DNA from: Paraburkholderia ginsengiterrae
Lineage (GTDB): Bacteria; Pseudomonadota; Gammaproteobacteria; Burkholderiales; Burkholderiaceae
DNA: 64,000 nt
Direction: 5' to 3'
Assembly (NCBI RefSeq): GCF_001645125.1
Contig: NZ_LXKA01000110.1
Span: forward strand, 124,001-188,000
The notes under the pieces are model-generated. The model saw only the letters and a list, made by a program, of their open reading frames with translations, had not been told where the DNA came from and searched no databases. This document shows positions 6,919 to 17,298 of this stretch, piece by piece (within the stretch, counting starts at the first letter, position 1; the number at the start of each line of letters is the position of its first letter). Made by a program: the position numbers and the translations under genes.

Positions 6919-8556
6919 ATGCAGCCTACCTCTTCTACCGAGGCCGACGCCTCGTCAGCTTTCCTGATTGTTCTGCGACAAGCTGTCGCAGCCCGGCAAA
7001 GCGGCACAGCGCAAGCAGAAGCGAAAAGTCTGGACGCCGCGGCGCAAATTCATGCACTTGACGACGCATCACTCGATTCGCTCATGAACACTTTGATCGA
7101 CCAGCGCCGTCACGACGAGGCGATCGAACTCGCCGCCATTATTGCCCAACTCGCCCCCCATCGCGCTCTCGCGCATTTTCGTCACGGCTACACGTTGCAG
7201 ATGGCCAACCGGCACGGCGAGGCCATCGCCCCCTATCGCCGCGCACTCGCGCTCGAGCCAAAACTGCCGAGCCTGCGCAGCAATCTCGCCGCAGCACTGA
7301 TGGTCACGGGCGGCGACCGGGGTGAACAGCTGGCGCTTCTCGAAAACACAGTCCGGGATGAACCGAACAATGGAAACGGCTGGATCAACCTCACGAACGC
7401 GTACCGCATGGGCATGGATCTGCCCCGCGCGCTCGAGGCCGGCGCAAAGGCCGTGCAATGCACACCAGATAGCCCGATGGCGCACAACAACTATGCGCTG
7501 ACGCTGCGCGAGGCGCAACGCTGGGACGACGCGGAGCACGCCGCCCAAACCGCCTGCGCACTGGCCCCTCACGACGCCGCGGTGCGCTCCAATCTCGGCA
7601 TGCTGCAACTCATGCGTGGGGATTACGCATCCGGCTGGGTCTCTCACGAGGCGCGCTGGGATGGTTCGTCGGAACTGGGGGGCCGTCGCCCCGCGATGCT
7701 GGCGCCGCTATGGCGCGGCGAGCCGCTCGCCGGCAAGACGCTGCTCGCGTGGGGCGAGCAAGGCATGGGGGACGTTCTGCAGTTCTGCCGCTATATTCCG
7801 ATGCTGGCGGAGCGCGTCCATCGCGAAGGGGGTCGCCTCATCTGGAATTCGTTTCCGCAAATGGGTGCGCTGCTCGCACGCAGCCTCGGCGGCCACGCTG
7901 ACGAATATTCAGCCGGCGGCGGAGTCGAGTCGCTGCCGGCGTTCGACTATGAAATTCCGTTGCTCAGCCTGCCGCTCGTATTCGAGACGCGCGAGGCAAC
8001 CATTCCAGCCACAGCGCCTTATTTGCGCGCGGACCAGGTCGCCACTGACTACTGGCGCAAGAGGCTGGCCGGCGAATCGAGGCTCAAAGTCGGGCTGACC
8101 TGGACCGGCAGCGACGGTCATCAGCGCAATCCATTCCGGCGAGTCGGCTGGGAACGCTACGCGGCCCATTTCGGCGGCATGCAGGATGCGGCGTTCTATT
8201 CGCTGCAGCCGGGCGCGAGTGACGACGTGGCAGCCGCGCGAGCCGCCGGCCTGCAAATGACCGACTACACAGCCGAATTCGCGACCTTCGACGACACCGC
8301 CGCGTTTGTCGGCGCGCTCGATCTGGTCATCACGGTTTGCACGTCGGCGGCACATTTGAGCGGCGCGCTCGGCCAGCGCACCTGGGTGCTGCTCGACGTC
8401 AACCCGCACTGGGTCTGGTTGCTCGACCGCAATGACAGTCCGTGGTATCCGAGCGCGGCACTTTACCGGCAGCCGCAGTTCGGCCAGTGGGAGCCGGCGC
8501 TGGAAACTGTCGCACGTGACCTGAGAGCGCTTGCAGCCCAGCACCGCGTGGCTTAA
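6919..8556 (+). CDS. Tetratricopeptide-repeat protein with a glycosyltransferase-like C-terminal domain
   Basis: A 545-residue protein without a signal peptide. Residues about 55-255 form TPR units (for example LAHFRHGYTLQMANRHGEAI and NNYALTLREAQRWDDAEHA). From about residue 265 the sequence (WRGEPLAGKTLLAWGEQGMGD, LKVGLTWTGS, DLVITVCTSAAHLSGALG, PWYPSAALYRQ) matches the family of TPR proteins with a GT9/GT41-like domain. The likely role is sugar transfer to a protein or glycan, with TPRs presenting the acceptor, but donor and acceptor are unknown. It is monocistronic, divergent from regB, and no other glycan genes are close. Domain assignment is firm; function is open. Confidence 0.85.
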   Translation: MQPTSSTEADASSAFLIVLRQAVAARQSGTAQAEAKSLDAAAQIHALDDASLDSLMNTLIDQRRHDEAIELAAIIAQLAPHRALAHFRHGYTLQMANRHGEAIAPYRRALALEPKLPSLRSNLAAALMVTGGDRGEQLALLENTVRDEPNNGNGWINLTNAYRMGMDLPRALEAGAKAVQCTPDSPMAHNNYALTLREAQRWDDAEHAAQTACALAPHDAAVRSNLGMLQLMRGDYASGWVSHEARWDGSSELGGRRPAMLAPLWRGEPLAGKTLLAWGEQGMGDVLQFCRYIPMLAERVHREGGRLIWNSFPQMGALLARSLGGHADEYSAGGGVESLPAFDYEIPLLSLPLVFETREATIPATAPYLRADQVATDYWRKRLAGESRLKVGLTWTGSDGHQRNPFRRVGWERYAAHFGGMQDAAFYSLQPGASDDVAAARAAGLQMTDYTAEFATFDDTAAFVGALDLVITVCTSAAHLSGALGQRTWVLLDVNPHWVWLLDRNDSPWYPSAALYRQPQFGQWEPALETVARDLRALAAQHRVA

Positions 8557-8611
8557 GGCGACGCCTCGCTCAAACCACGCCGCCGGCGGCCCGCGCCGGC
8601 CTTCTCATGAA

Positions 8612-8827
8612 TCACTCGCCGGCCCGGCTTTGGGCGGCCCGCGCGATCTCAGCGGCAAGACACTCGGGACACAGGCAGCGTCCGCCCGGTTCGAGCCTGT
8701 CCGCGGGCAACGGCGGCATTTGGCGGCACCAGCAGTCGAACGGCTGCGCATGCCTGCCGCAATCGAATGAATTTCCACAGCGCGGGCAGCGCGCGCTGCT
8801 TGCGGAGCGGGGGGCGGACGGTTTCAT
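8612..8827 (-). CDS. Small cysteine-rich CWC-family protein
   Basis: A 71-residue protein with eight cysteines: C14 and C17 (CPRC), C23, C32 and C34 (the CWC motif that names the family), C51, C53 and C56. The pattern implies one or two bound metal ions, probably zinc. It lies antisense between the TPR glycosyltransferase gene and argB, both on the plus strand. The family is widespread in proteobacteria and its function is unknown. The start at 8827 gives the expected family length. Confidence 0.8.
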   Translation of the reverse strand: MKPSAPRSASSARCPRCGNSFDCGRHAQPFDCWCRQMPPLPADRLEPGGRCLCPECLAAEIARAAQSRAGE

Positions 8828-8944
8828 AACGGGCCGGATAATCTCGCTTCAGCCTGGTTCAGGAAATAATGCCACGACCGGCGCCCCACCGTGAGTCGTC
8901 CATTCGGCCAGTTCACAAGCGCGGCCGAAGCGCGATACGCTTGA

Positions 8945-9991
<1,047 letters not shown>

Positions 9992-10212
9992 TTCCTGCCT
10001 CAAATCCGGCCCACATGGCACGCCTTGGCATGCCGTATGGGCCAAGCCTTCCGCGTGCCTGCCCCGCCCCGTCGTACTGCGGGGACGGCAGCCCGCAAGG
10101 CGCCGACATGGCGCGCCAACACCCTTTCCCCACTTTTATCGCCGCCCGCGCCATGAACCGCCCGTGTTCGCACCGTCACACGGCCACGCGTGCCTGAGCG
10201 GCGCCCTCCACC

Positions 10213-11016
10213 ATGCGCACTCTCACTTCCCGGCGCCGTCGTCCGCATATCGCCGGTGGCCGTCCAGTCTGGCTGTTCGATCTCGACAACACGCTGCATC
10301 ACGCATCGCACGCGATTTTTCCGGCGATCAATCGCGGGATGACGCAATACATCATCGACGCGTTGCAAGTGGATATCGACGAAGCCAACCGTCTGCGCAC
10401 CGGCTACACGCAACGCTACGGCGCCACGCTGCTTGGCCTGACCCGCCATCATCCGCTCGATCCGCACGACTTCCTGAAGGTCGTGCACACCTTTCCCGAT
10501 CTCGGCTCGATGATCCGCCACGAACGCGGCGTCGCGCGTCTCGTCGCTGCGCTGCCGGGGCGCAAGATCGTGCTGACCAACGCGCCCGAGGCCTATGCGC
10601 GCGCGGTGCTCGCCGAACTGCGCATCGAGCGGCTGTTCGAGCAGGTGATCGCCATCGAACACATGCGCGATCGCCGCCGCTGGCGCGCCAAGCCCGACCA
10701 CGGCATGCTGCGCAAGGCCATGCGCGACGCTCACGTTTCGCTCAAGGACGCGATCCTGGTGGAAGACACCCGCACGCACCTGAAGAACTACCGGCGGCTC
10801 GGCATCCGTACGATATGGATCACCGGCCATCTGCCGCGCAAGCTGCACGCGGACGGCGTACCGACGCGCCTGCCGGGCACCGGCCGGCCGCACTATGTCG
10901 ACCGGACCATTCGTTCGTTAAAATCGCTACGACTGGGCACCCGCTCGGTTCGATTGAAGGGACAGCAGACGGGACGACAGCCATGCAGCCGATCGACAAG
11001 CCTGACCAGGTCTTAG
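10213..11016 (+). CDS. HAD-family pyrimidine 5'-nucleotidase (SDT1-like)
   Basis: A 267-residue haloacid-dehalogenase hydrolase. Motif I DLDNTL supplies nucleophile D23 and acid D25; motif II is VLTNAP, the motif III lysine is in WRAKPDH, and motif IV is LVEDTRTHL. The cap region and overall sequence match bacterial relatives of yeast SDT1, which dephosphorylate pyrimidine or other nucleoside monophosphates. The last 34 bases overlap the start of slmA in another frame, so the two are probably cotranscribed. Substrate is inferred from family only. Confidence 0.88.
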   Translation: MRTLTSRRRRPHIAGGRPVWLFDLDNTLHHASHAIFPAINRGMTQYIIDALQVDIDEANRLRTGYTQRYGATLLGLTRHHPLDPHDFLKVVHTFPDLGSMIRHERGVARLVAALPGRKIVLTNAPEAYARAVLAELRIERLFEQVIAIEHMRDRRRWRAKPDHGMLRKAMRDAHVSLKDAILVEDTRTHLKNYRRLGIRTIWITGHLPRKLHADGVPTRLPGTGRPHYVDRTIRSLKSLRLGTRSVRLKGQQTGRQPCSRSTSLTRS

Positions 11017-11648
11017 CCGAACACGAACCGGCCGCGCCGCGCGCGCAGCGCCTGAAGCCGCGCGAGCGCCGCGTGCACATCCTGCAGACGCTCGCCGCCA
11101 TGCTGGAAGCGCCGAAGAGCGAGAAGATCACCACGGCGGCACTGGCCGCCCGGCTCGGCGTTTCGGAAGCCGCGCTGTACCGTCATTTCGCCAGCAAAGC
11201 GCAAATGTTCGAAGGACTCATCGAGTTCATCGAGCAAACCATTTTCGGGCTGATCAATCAGATCGCCGCCAAGGAAAGCAACGGCGTGCTGCAGGCTCGC
11301 GCGATTGCCCTGATGCTGCTCAATTTCCCCGCGAAGAATCCGGGCATGACCCGCGTGCTGACCTGCGAAGCGCTGGTGGGCGAGCACGAGCGGCTCACTG
11401 AACGTGTCAATCAGATGCTCGAACGCATCGAAGCGTCACTGAAGCAGTGCCTGCGGCTAGGTGCCATGGAGGCCCAGACCTCCACGCAAGACACACCCGT
11501 GCCGGTTCCCGCGGACTACGATCCTGCCGTGCGGGCGAACCTGCTGCTGAGCTATATCATCGGGCGCTGGCATCGCTTTGTACGAAGCGGCTTTGTCCGC
11601 ATGCCCGCGGAACAGGCCGATGCGCAGTTGCGACTGATTCTTCAGTAG
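10983..11648 (+). CDS. slmA: Nucleoid occlusion factor SlmA (TetR family)
   Basis: A 221-residue TetR-fold protein. The N-terminal helix-turn-helix (about 38-85) includes KITTAALAARLGVSEAALYRHFASKAQMFEGLIEF, the characteristic SlmA block. SlmA binds specific chromosomal sites and blocks FtsZ ring assembly over the nucleoid. The start codon lies inside the end of the HAD gene. A longer frame begins upstream, but it overlaps the HAD gene completely; family alignment begins near residue 25 of this start. Neighbours give no further hint. Confidence 0.92.
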   Translation: MQPIDKPDQVLAEHEPAAPRAQRLKPRERRVHILQTLAAMLEAPKSEKITTAALAARLGVSEAALYRHFASKAQMFEGLIEFIEQTIFGLINQIAAKESNGVLQARAIALMLLNFPAKNPGMTRVLTCEALVGEHERLTERVNQMLERIEASLKQCLRLGAMEAQTSTQDTPVPVPADYDPAVRANLLLSYIIGRWHRFVRSGFVRMPAEQADAQLRLILQ

Positions 11649-11952
11649 TCCGCTGCGAAGCCGCGCGCCGGCGCGACCTCTGTGCGGGCTTGCGGCGCGC
11701 CGGACGTTGCCGCGCGAATTTTTCCGCTATACTTTGCCCCTGATCGCGGTGCCGGAGAGCACCCTGAGCCGCGACCAGAGCAACACTACGCGCCGATTTG
11801 CTGACTCGATTGCGGGCGCGCGAGCTGCCGGGAACGTTTCCCGCGGTTCACTATAAATGCGGCTAAAGAGGTCGTCAGCCGCGCACAAAGTCGTTCCCCC
11901 GTGCCTCGCCGACGCCATCTAGCCGCCCTGTTTTTGTTAAATGGCGGAATGA
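11649..11952. other. 304-bp structured leader region upstream of metX
   Basis: It contains a promoter-like pair, TTGCCG (11707-11712) and TATACT (11728-11733), 15 bp apart. Three hairpins follow: TCGCGG/CCGCGA (about 11744-11774), CGGGAA/TTCCCG (11829-11843) and GCGGCT/AGCCGC (11859-11882). CCGCC/GGCGG then spans the bases before metX. A 3-codon frame, ATG-GCG-GAA-TGA (11941-11952), abuts the metX ATG. I cannot match it to a known riboswitch. Confidence 0.5.
11707..11733 (+). promoter_or_regulatory. Candidate metX promoter
   Basis: TTGCCG-15-TATACT. The -10 is good and the spacer is short. It would give a leader of roughly 210 nt before metX. Confidence 0.4.
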
Positions 11953-13098
11953 ATGGAATCGATCGGTATCGTCGCTCCCCACACAATGCATTTCACCGAG
12001 CCGCTGCAATTGCAGAACGGCAGCTCGCTGGCCGGCTACGACCTGATGGTCGAGACCTACGGCACGCTCAACGCCGCGCGCAGTAACGCCGTGCTGGTCT
12101 GTCACGCGCTCAACGCCTCGCACCACGTGGCGGGCGTGTATGCCGACAATCCCAAGGACATCGGCTGGTGGGACAACATGGTCGGTCCGGGCAAACCGCT
12201 CGACACCGACAAGTTCTTCGTGATCGGCGTGAACAACCTCGGATCGTGCTTCGGCTCGACCGGGCCGATGAGCATCGATCCGGCCACCGGCCAGCCGTAC
12301 GGCGCGACGTTTCCCGTCGTGACGGTGGAAGACTGGGTCAACGCCCAGGCGCGCGTCGCCGATCAGTTCGGCATCACGCGTTTCGCCGCGGTGATGGGCG
12401 GCAGCCTCGGCGGGATGCAGGCGCTCGCGTGGAGCATGATGTATCCGGAGCGTGTTGCGCACTGCATCGTGGTCGCGTCCACGCCCAAGCTGTCGGCGCA
12501 GAACATCGCGTTCAACGAGGTCGCGCGCTCGGCGATTCTGTCGGACCCCGACTTCCACGGCGGCAACTACTACGCGCACAACGTGAAGCCGAACCGCGGC
12601 CTGCGCGTCGCGCGCATGATCGGCCACATCACCTATCTGTCGGATGACGACATGGCTGAGAAATTCGGCCGCTCGCTGCGCCGCGCGGAAGGCGCGCAGG
12701 ACGCGTACAACTTCAACTTCGACGTGGAATTCGAGGTGGAGTCGTATCTGCGCTATCAAGGCGACAAGTTCGCCGACTACTTCGACGCGAACACGTACCT
12801 GCTGATCACGCGTGCGCTCGACTATTTCGATCCGGCCAAGGCCTTCGAAGGCGACCTGACGGCCGCGCTCGCGCACACCACGGCGAAATATCTGATTGCC
12901 AGCTTCTCGACCGACTGGCGTTTCGCGCCGGCCCGCTCGCGCGAACTGGTGAAGGCGCTGCTCGATCACAAGCGCACGGTCACTTACGCGGAAATCGACG
13001 CGCCGCACGGCCACGACGCCTTCCTGCTCGACGACGCGCGCTATCACAACCTGATGCGCGCCTACTACGAACGTATTGCGAACGAGGTGAACGCATGA
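11953..13098 (+). CDS. metX: Homoserine O-acyltransferase MetX (probably succinyl type)
   Basis: A 381-residue alpha/beta-hydrolase fold enzyme that activates homoserine with acetyl- or succinyl-CoA, the first committed step of methionine synthesis. The catalytic triad is S151 (GGSLGGMQ), D321 and H354; the D-to-H spacing of 33 equals that of characterised MetX. Burkholderia homologues are annotated as succinyltransferases (MetXS), but specificity cannot be read with certainty here. The start follows directly on a TGA. metW overlaps the end by 4 bases, the standard metXW pair. Confidence 0.96.
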   Translation: MESIGIVAPHTMHFTEPLQLQNGSSLAGYDLMVETYGTLNAARSNAVLVCHALNASHHVAGVYADNPKDIGWWDNMVGPGKPLDTDKFFVIGVNNLGSCFGSTGPMSIDPATGQPYGATFPVVTVEDWVNAQARVADQFGITRFAAVMGGSLGGMQALAWSMMYPERVAHCIVVASTPKLSAQNIAFNEVARSAILSDPDFHGGNYYAHNVKPNRGLRVARMIGHITYLSDDDMAEKFGRSLRRAEGAQDAYNFNFDVEFEVESYLRYQGDKFADYFDANTYLLITRALDYFDPAKAFEGDLTAALAHTTAKYLIASFSTDWRFAPARSRELVKALLDHKRTVTYAEIDAPHGHDAFLLDDARYHNLMRAYYERIANEVNA

Positions 13099-13703
13099 AC
13101 CAGCGAGCACTCGATTATCTGGCGCTGCGCCCCGACTTCCGCGCGATCGCCCGCTGGGTCGAACCGCGCGCCACCGTGCTGGATCTCGGTTGCGGCGACG
13201 GCTCGCTGCTGTCGCTCCTGACCGAAGAACTGGACGTGCAGGGCTACGGCATTGAAATCAACGACGCGGGCGTGCTGGCCTCGACGCAGAACGGCATCAA
13301 CGTGATCCAGCAGAATCTGGAAGACGGACTGCGCCTGTTCGAGGACGGCAGCTTCGATTTCGCGATTCTGTCGCAGACGCTGCAAACCATTCATCAGACG
13401 GCCGCGATCCTGCGCGAGACCGTGCGGGTCGGCAAGGAATGCATCGTGTCGTTCCCGAATTTCGGCTACTGGGCGCATCGGCTCTCGGTGGTCAAGGGCC
13501 GCATGCCGGTGTCGAAGTCGCTGCCCTATCAGTGGCACAACACGCCGAACGTGCGGGTGCTGACCATCAAGGATTTCGAGGCGCTCGCACCGGAAGTCGG
13601 CATCGAGATTCTCGACCGGGTCGTGCTGCACGACGGGCAGGTGGTGCGGTGGGGGGAGAACTGGCGTGGTAGTCTTGCGGTCTATCGCGTCAAGAAAAGC
13701 TAA
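13095..13703 (+). CDS. metW: Methionine biosynthesis protein MetW
   Basis: A 202-residue SAM-binding methyltransferase fold with the glycine-rich motif [12 protein letters not shown] near residues 29-40. MetW is required together with MetX for homoserine acylation in several proteobacteria, probably as a partner of MetX. The start overlaps the metX stop (ATGA), indicating coupling. The MFS gene follows after 14 bases and may belong to the same transcript. Confidence 0.95.
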   Translation: MNQRALDYLALRPDFRAIARWVEPRATVLDLGCGDGSLLSLLTEELDVQGYGIEINDAGVLASTQNGINVIQQNLEDGLRLFEDGSFDFAILSQTLQTIHQTAAILRETVRVGKECIVSFPNFGYWAHRLSVVKGRMPVSKSLPYQWHNTPNVRVLTIKDFEALAPEVGIEILDRVVLHDGQVVRWGENWRGSLAVYRVKKS

Positions 13704-13717
13704 CGCAAGTCATTCAC

Positions 13718-15112
13718 ATGTCGAACCCGCCGCACGAGGCGCCTGCACTTACCGCTCACGAAGAACATCCCGGCTGGCGCGCGTTCCTGAACGCGCGCAT
13801 GCTGATCTGCGTCTTTCTCGGCTTTACATCGGGATTGCCGCTGTTCACGCTCGTCTATCTGGTGCAGGCATGGTTACGCTCCGAAGGCGTGAATCTGAAG
13901 GAAATCGGCCTGTTTGCGCTGATCCAGTTCCCGTACACGTGGAAATTCATCTGGGCGCCGCTGATGGACCGGTACGTGCCGCGCTTTCCCGGCTGGCGGC
14001 CGGGCAGACGACGCGGCTGGATGCTCTGCACGCAGATTCTGGTCGCCGGCGCCATCGCGGCGTTGGGATTCGTGTCGCCGCGCGATTCGATCTGGACAGT
14101 CGCTGCCTTGACGGCACTGGTCGCGTTTTTCGGCGCAAGCCAGGATATCGTCATCGACGCCTACCGGCGTGAGTTGCTGAGCGACACGCAGCAGGGCCTC
14201 GGCAACGCGGTGCACGTGAACGCGTACAAGATCGCGGCGCTGGTGCCCGGCTCGCTCGCGTTGATTCTGTCCGACCATCTGCCGTGGACCACCGTGTTCA
14301 TCGTGACGGCGGCGTTCATGCTGCCCGGCATGGTCATGACGCTCGTGGTGCGCGAACCGCAGGTGCACGGTGTGCCACCCAAGAATCTGCGCGAAGCGAT
14401 CGTGCAGCCGTTCAAGGAATTCATCCAGCGCGACGGCTGGCGCGGTGCGCTGTTCGTGCTCGGATTTATCTTCCTGTACAAGCTCGGCGATACGATGGCG
14501 ACCACGCTATCTACCTCGTTCTTTCTCGACATCGGTTTTTCGCGCACGCAGATCGGCGTGATCGCGAAAACTACCGCATTCGGTGCGAGCCTGGCTGGCG
14601 GGATCGTCGGCGGAATCTGGCTGATGAAAATCGGCATCGGCCGGGGCTTGTGGATCTTCGGCATCCTGCAGATGGTGTCGACGCTCGGCTTTGCCTGGCT
14701 CGCGCATCTCGGACCTGCGTCGCCCGGTCTCGCGGCGATCTACGACATCGCCGTCGGGCTGAGCCAGGGCGCGACGAAGCTGCTGGCGCTGGTCGGCGTC
14801 GATTGGGCTGTGCAGCTCGAGCCGCGCTCGGTTGCGCTGGCGCTCGTCTACGGCTTCGAAACGTTCTCCACCGGTTTGACCATGGCGGCCTTCACGGCCT
14901 ACATCGCCAGCACGACCGATCCGCGCTACACGGCCACCCAGTTCGCGCTCTTCACGAGCCTGGCCTCGGTGCCGCGCACCCTGGCTTCGGCGGCAAGCGG
15001 CTACGTGGTCGCGCAGATCGGCTGGTTCGACTACTTCATCGCGTGCACCGCGCTGGCGTTGCCCGGCATGTTGCTTCTGGTGCGCATTGCGCCGTGGAGG
15101 GCGCCGTCGTGA
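13718..15112 (+). CDS. ampG: AmpG-family muropeptide permease (MFS)
   Basis: A 464-residue inner-membrane protein with about 12 to 14 hydrophobic segments. Diagnostic AmpG stretches include FLGFTSGLPLFTLVYLVQAWL, the loop FIWAPLMDRY and the block GASQDIVIDAYRRELL. AmpG imports anhydro-muropeptides for cell-wall recycling and indirectly controls AmpR-dependent beta-lactamase. It begins 14 bases after metW. Its TGA overlaps the GTG start of the next gene, an M48 protease, so both may be cotranscribed. Confidence 0.93.
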   Translation: MSNPPHEAPALTAHEEHPGWRAFLNARMLICVFLGFTSGLPLFTLVYLVQAWLRSEGVNLKEIGLFALIQFPYTWKFIWAPLMDRYVPRFPGWRPGRRRGWMLCTQILVAGAIAALGFVSPRDSIWTVAALTALVAFFGASQDIVIDAYRRELLSDTQQGLGNAVHVNAYKIAALVPGSLALILSDHLPWTTVFIVTAAFMLPGMVMTLVVREPQVHGVPPKNLREAIVQPFKEFIQRDGWRGALFVLGFIFLYKLGDTMATTLSTSFFLDIGFSRTQIGVIAKTTAFGASLAGGIVGGIWLMKIGIGRGLWIFGILQMVSTLGFAWLAHLGPASPGLAAIYDIAVGLSQGATKLLALVGVDWAVQLEPRSVALALVYGFETFSTGLTMAAFTAYIASTTDPRYTATQFALFTSLASVPRTLASAASGYVVAQIGWFDYFIACTALALPGMLLLVRIAPWRAPS

Positions 15113-16407
15113 AGGCGCCCCGCTTACGAGGGGCGCCGCGTGCGACTGCGTCCCGAGCCGATGCGTTCAAAGCTTGTCGCGTGGTGCTGCGTACGGCCTC
15201 CTGGGGGCTTGGCTGCCTGAGCCTGACCTTGGCCGCTCCGTTGAGCGCCTACGCGAACGCCGCGCCGGCAACCGCCACCAGCGCCCCCGCGGCGCCAGCC
15301 GTGCCCACGCCCGCACCGTCCACGCCTGCCGTGCCAACGGCCAAGTCCGCTACGGCCGGCCCCAGCCCTGAAGGCACGACACCGGCGGTGCAAGGGGCGA
15401 ACGGCACCGCCAGCGCTCCCAGCGCCGGCAGTGCGCCTGCCGCAGCCGCACCGCCCTCCTCGACGCAATCGCCACCGCCCCCTGTCACAGCGAAGACACC
15501 CGCTGCAACATCAGGGGCGCCCGCAGCCGCGAAAGCGCCTGCCGCCACCTCGACGCCGGCCGCAGCCACTGTGCCCGCGCCCCCGCCGGATAGTGCGAAC
15601 CCGCAGCTGCGCTACGGCGGCTACCTCGTGTTTCGCAACCTGATTCCATCGCCGATGCTCGAGGCGCAAGCCGCCGAAGAGTTCAGCCAGATCACCTACG
15701 GCGCCGAGCACGCGAACCGTCTGTATGGCGACACCGACGCGCACGTGACGCGCGTGCGCTCGATCGTCGACAAGTTGATTCCGTACTCGCTGAAATGGAA
15801 CGAGCGGGCCAAAGGCTGGAAGTGGGAAGTGGCCGTAGTGCGCTCGCCCGACATCCGCATGTACTGCCTGCCGGGCGGCAAGATCGTCGTCTATGCCGGC
15901 GTGCTCGACCGTGTGCGTCTGAACGACAACGAACTCGGCATGCTGATCGGGCACGAGATCGCGCATGCGCTGCGCGAGCATGCACGCGAGCGGCTCGGCC
16001 AACTGCAGACGAGCCAGCTCGATTCGTCCGGCACGATCCCGCAGCTATTCGGGCTCGCCGATCTGGGCGCGGCGCCGCTCGGCATCGGCTCGCGCCTGCT
16101 GGAAATGAAGTACGAGAACACCGACGAAACCGAGGCCGACGTAATCGGCAGCGATATCGCGTCGCGAGCCGGCTTCGATCCGCGCGCGGCGGTCACGCTG
16201 TGGGACAAGCTGGCCCAGGCGACGCACAGCAATCGCGATCAAGGTTTCATCTACGTGCATCCGTATTCGCCTGCGCGCCGTCAGGACATTATCAAACGCT
16301 TGCCGGATATGCTGCCCCTCTACGCGAAGGCGATCGGCACGACGGTGGATGCGCTGCCGGACTACGCCGGCATGGGCCGCCCACGCCGCAAACTGATCCG
16401 CGATTGA
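15109..16407 (+). CDS. Secreted M48-family metalloprotease with a long Ala/Pro linker
   Basis: A 432-residue periplasmic or envelope protease. The GTG at 15109 overlaps the ampG TGA; it is the only start that gives a plausible signal peptide (hydrophobic about 26-49, cleavage near AYA). Residues 51-163 are a low-complexity linker of Ala, Pro, Thr and Ser. The catalytic domain carries HEIAH (282-286), the third ligand in the block ETEAD, and a C-terminal HPYSPARRQDI. Relatives such as LoiP act in outer-membrane quality control. The long frame open upstream is only the shadow of ampG. The start is the weakest point of this call. Confidence 0.85.
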   Translation: MKAPRLRGAPRATASRADAFKACRVVLRTASWGLGCLSLTLAAPLSAYANAAPATATSAPAAPAVPTPAPSTPAVPTAKSATAGPSPEGTTPAVQGANGTASAPSAGSAPAAAAPPSSTQSPPPPVTAKTPAATSGAPAAAKAPAATSTPAAATVPAPPPDSANPQLRYGGYLVFRNLIPSPMLEAQAAEEFSQITYGAEHANRLYGDTDAHVTRVRSIVDKLIPYSLKWNERAKGWKWEVAVVRSPDIRMYCLPGGKIVVYAGVLDRVRLNDNELGMLIGHEIAHALREHARERLGQLQTSQLDSSGTIPQLFGLADLGAAPLGIGSRLLEMKYENTDETEADVIGSDIASRAGFDPRAAVTLWDKLAQATHSNRDQGFIYVHPYSPARRQDIIKRLPDMLPLYAKAIGTTVDALPDYAGMGRPRRKLIRD

Positions 16408-16412
16408 CTAGC

Positions 16413-16436
16413 GCGGCCCGCAACTGATCGGGCCGC
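16413..16436. terminator. Possible hairpin between convergent M48 protease and xth genes
   Basis: An 8-bp stem, GCGGCCCG (16413-16420) with CGGGCCGC (16429-16436). It lacks a clear T tract, so intrinsic termination is uncertain, but the convergent position fits. Confidence 0.35.
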
Positions 16437-16472
16437 CGTGCAACGAGCCTTCTGCGCGCGCTCGCTGCGGTC

Positions 16473-17252
16473 TTACTTCTTGAGCTTGTGGTCGTAATCG
16501 ACGGTCAGCGGCGCGTGGTCGCTGAACTTGATGTCGCGGAAGACGTCAGTGCGTTTCGCCTTGCTCGCAATGCCCTGCGTTGCGATCTGATAATCGATCC
16601 GCCACCCGACGTTCTTCGCATAGGCCTGGCCGCGATTGCTCCACCATGTGTACTGTTCAGGCCGCTGATCGAGGGTGCGGAACACGTCGACATAGCCCAC
16701 TTCGTCGAACAGCTTGGTGAGCCACGCGCGCTCTTCCGGCAGACAACCCGAGTTCTTCTGGTTGCCCTTCCAGTTCTTGATGTCGATTTCCTTGTGGACG
16801 ATGTTCACGTCGCCGCACACGATCACTTCGCGCTCGCTCGAAAGCTCCGCGAGATGCGGCATGAACTCGTCCATGAACCGGTACTTGGCCTGCTGACGTT
16901 CGTCGCCACTCGACCCCGACGGCACATAAACCGAAATCACCGAGAGCTTGCCGAAGCGCAATTCGACATAGCGCCCTTCCGGGTCGAACTCCTCGCTGCC
17001 GAAACCGATCACCACTTCGTCCGGTTCGTGGCGCGTGTACACGCCCGCGCCGCTATAACCCTTCTTCACGGCATGCTGAAAATAGCCCGTGAAATCGTGC
17101 GGCGCCATGAATTCCGGCGTCATGTCGTCCTGCGAGCATTTGATTTCCTGCACACACAGCACGTCGGCCTTCTGCTCGCCGAACCAGTCGAAAAAGCCCT
17201 TCTTCGCCGCTGAGCGGATGCCGTTGAGGTTGGCGGTAATCACACGCAACAT
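16473..17252 (-). CDS. xth: Exodeoxyribonuclease III (AP endonuclease)
   Basis: A 259-residue endonuclease/exonuclease/phosphatase-fold enzyme for base-excision repair of abasic sites. It starts MLRVITANLNGIRSAAKKGF, with N8 and the QEIK motif for metal binding; later come CGDVNIVH and the C-terminal SDHAPLTVDY with the catalytic D-H pair. The start at 17252 is chosen over a frame start 12 codons upstream because AAGGAACGAC precedes it and family proteins start here. The PPK2 gene begins on the same strand upstream, 46 bases away. Confidence 0.95.
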   Translation of the reverse strand: MLRVITANLNGIRSAAKKGFFDWFGEQKADVLCVQEIKCSQDDMTPEFMAPHDFTGYFQHAVKKGYSGAGVYTRHEPDEVVIGFGSEEFDPEGRYVELRFGKLSVISVYVPSGSSGDERQQAKYRFMDEFMPHLAELSSEREVIVCGDVNIVHKEIDIKNWKGNQKNSGCLPEERAWLTKLFDEVGYVDVFRTLDQRPEQYTWWSNRGQAYAKNVGWRIDYQIATQGIASKAKRTDVFRDIKFSDHAPLTVDYDHKLKK

Positions 17253-17298
17253 GTCGTTCCTTTGATGTTCGATTCGTTTGTGGAGCAAAAGGCCAAGG

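Noticed and set aside
14284-15108. Upstream extension of the M48 protease frame
   Set aside because: This part lies entirely within ampG and reads as arginine-rich noise. The real start is near 15109.
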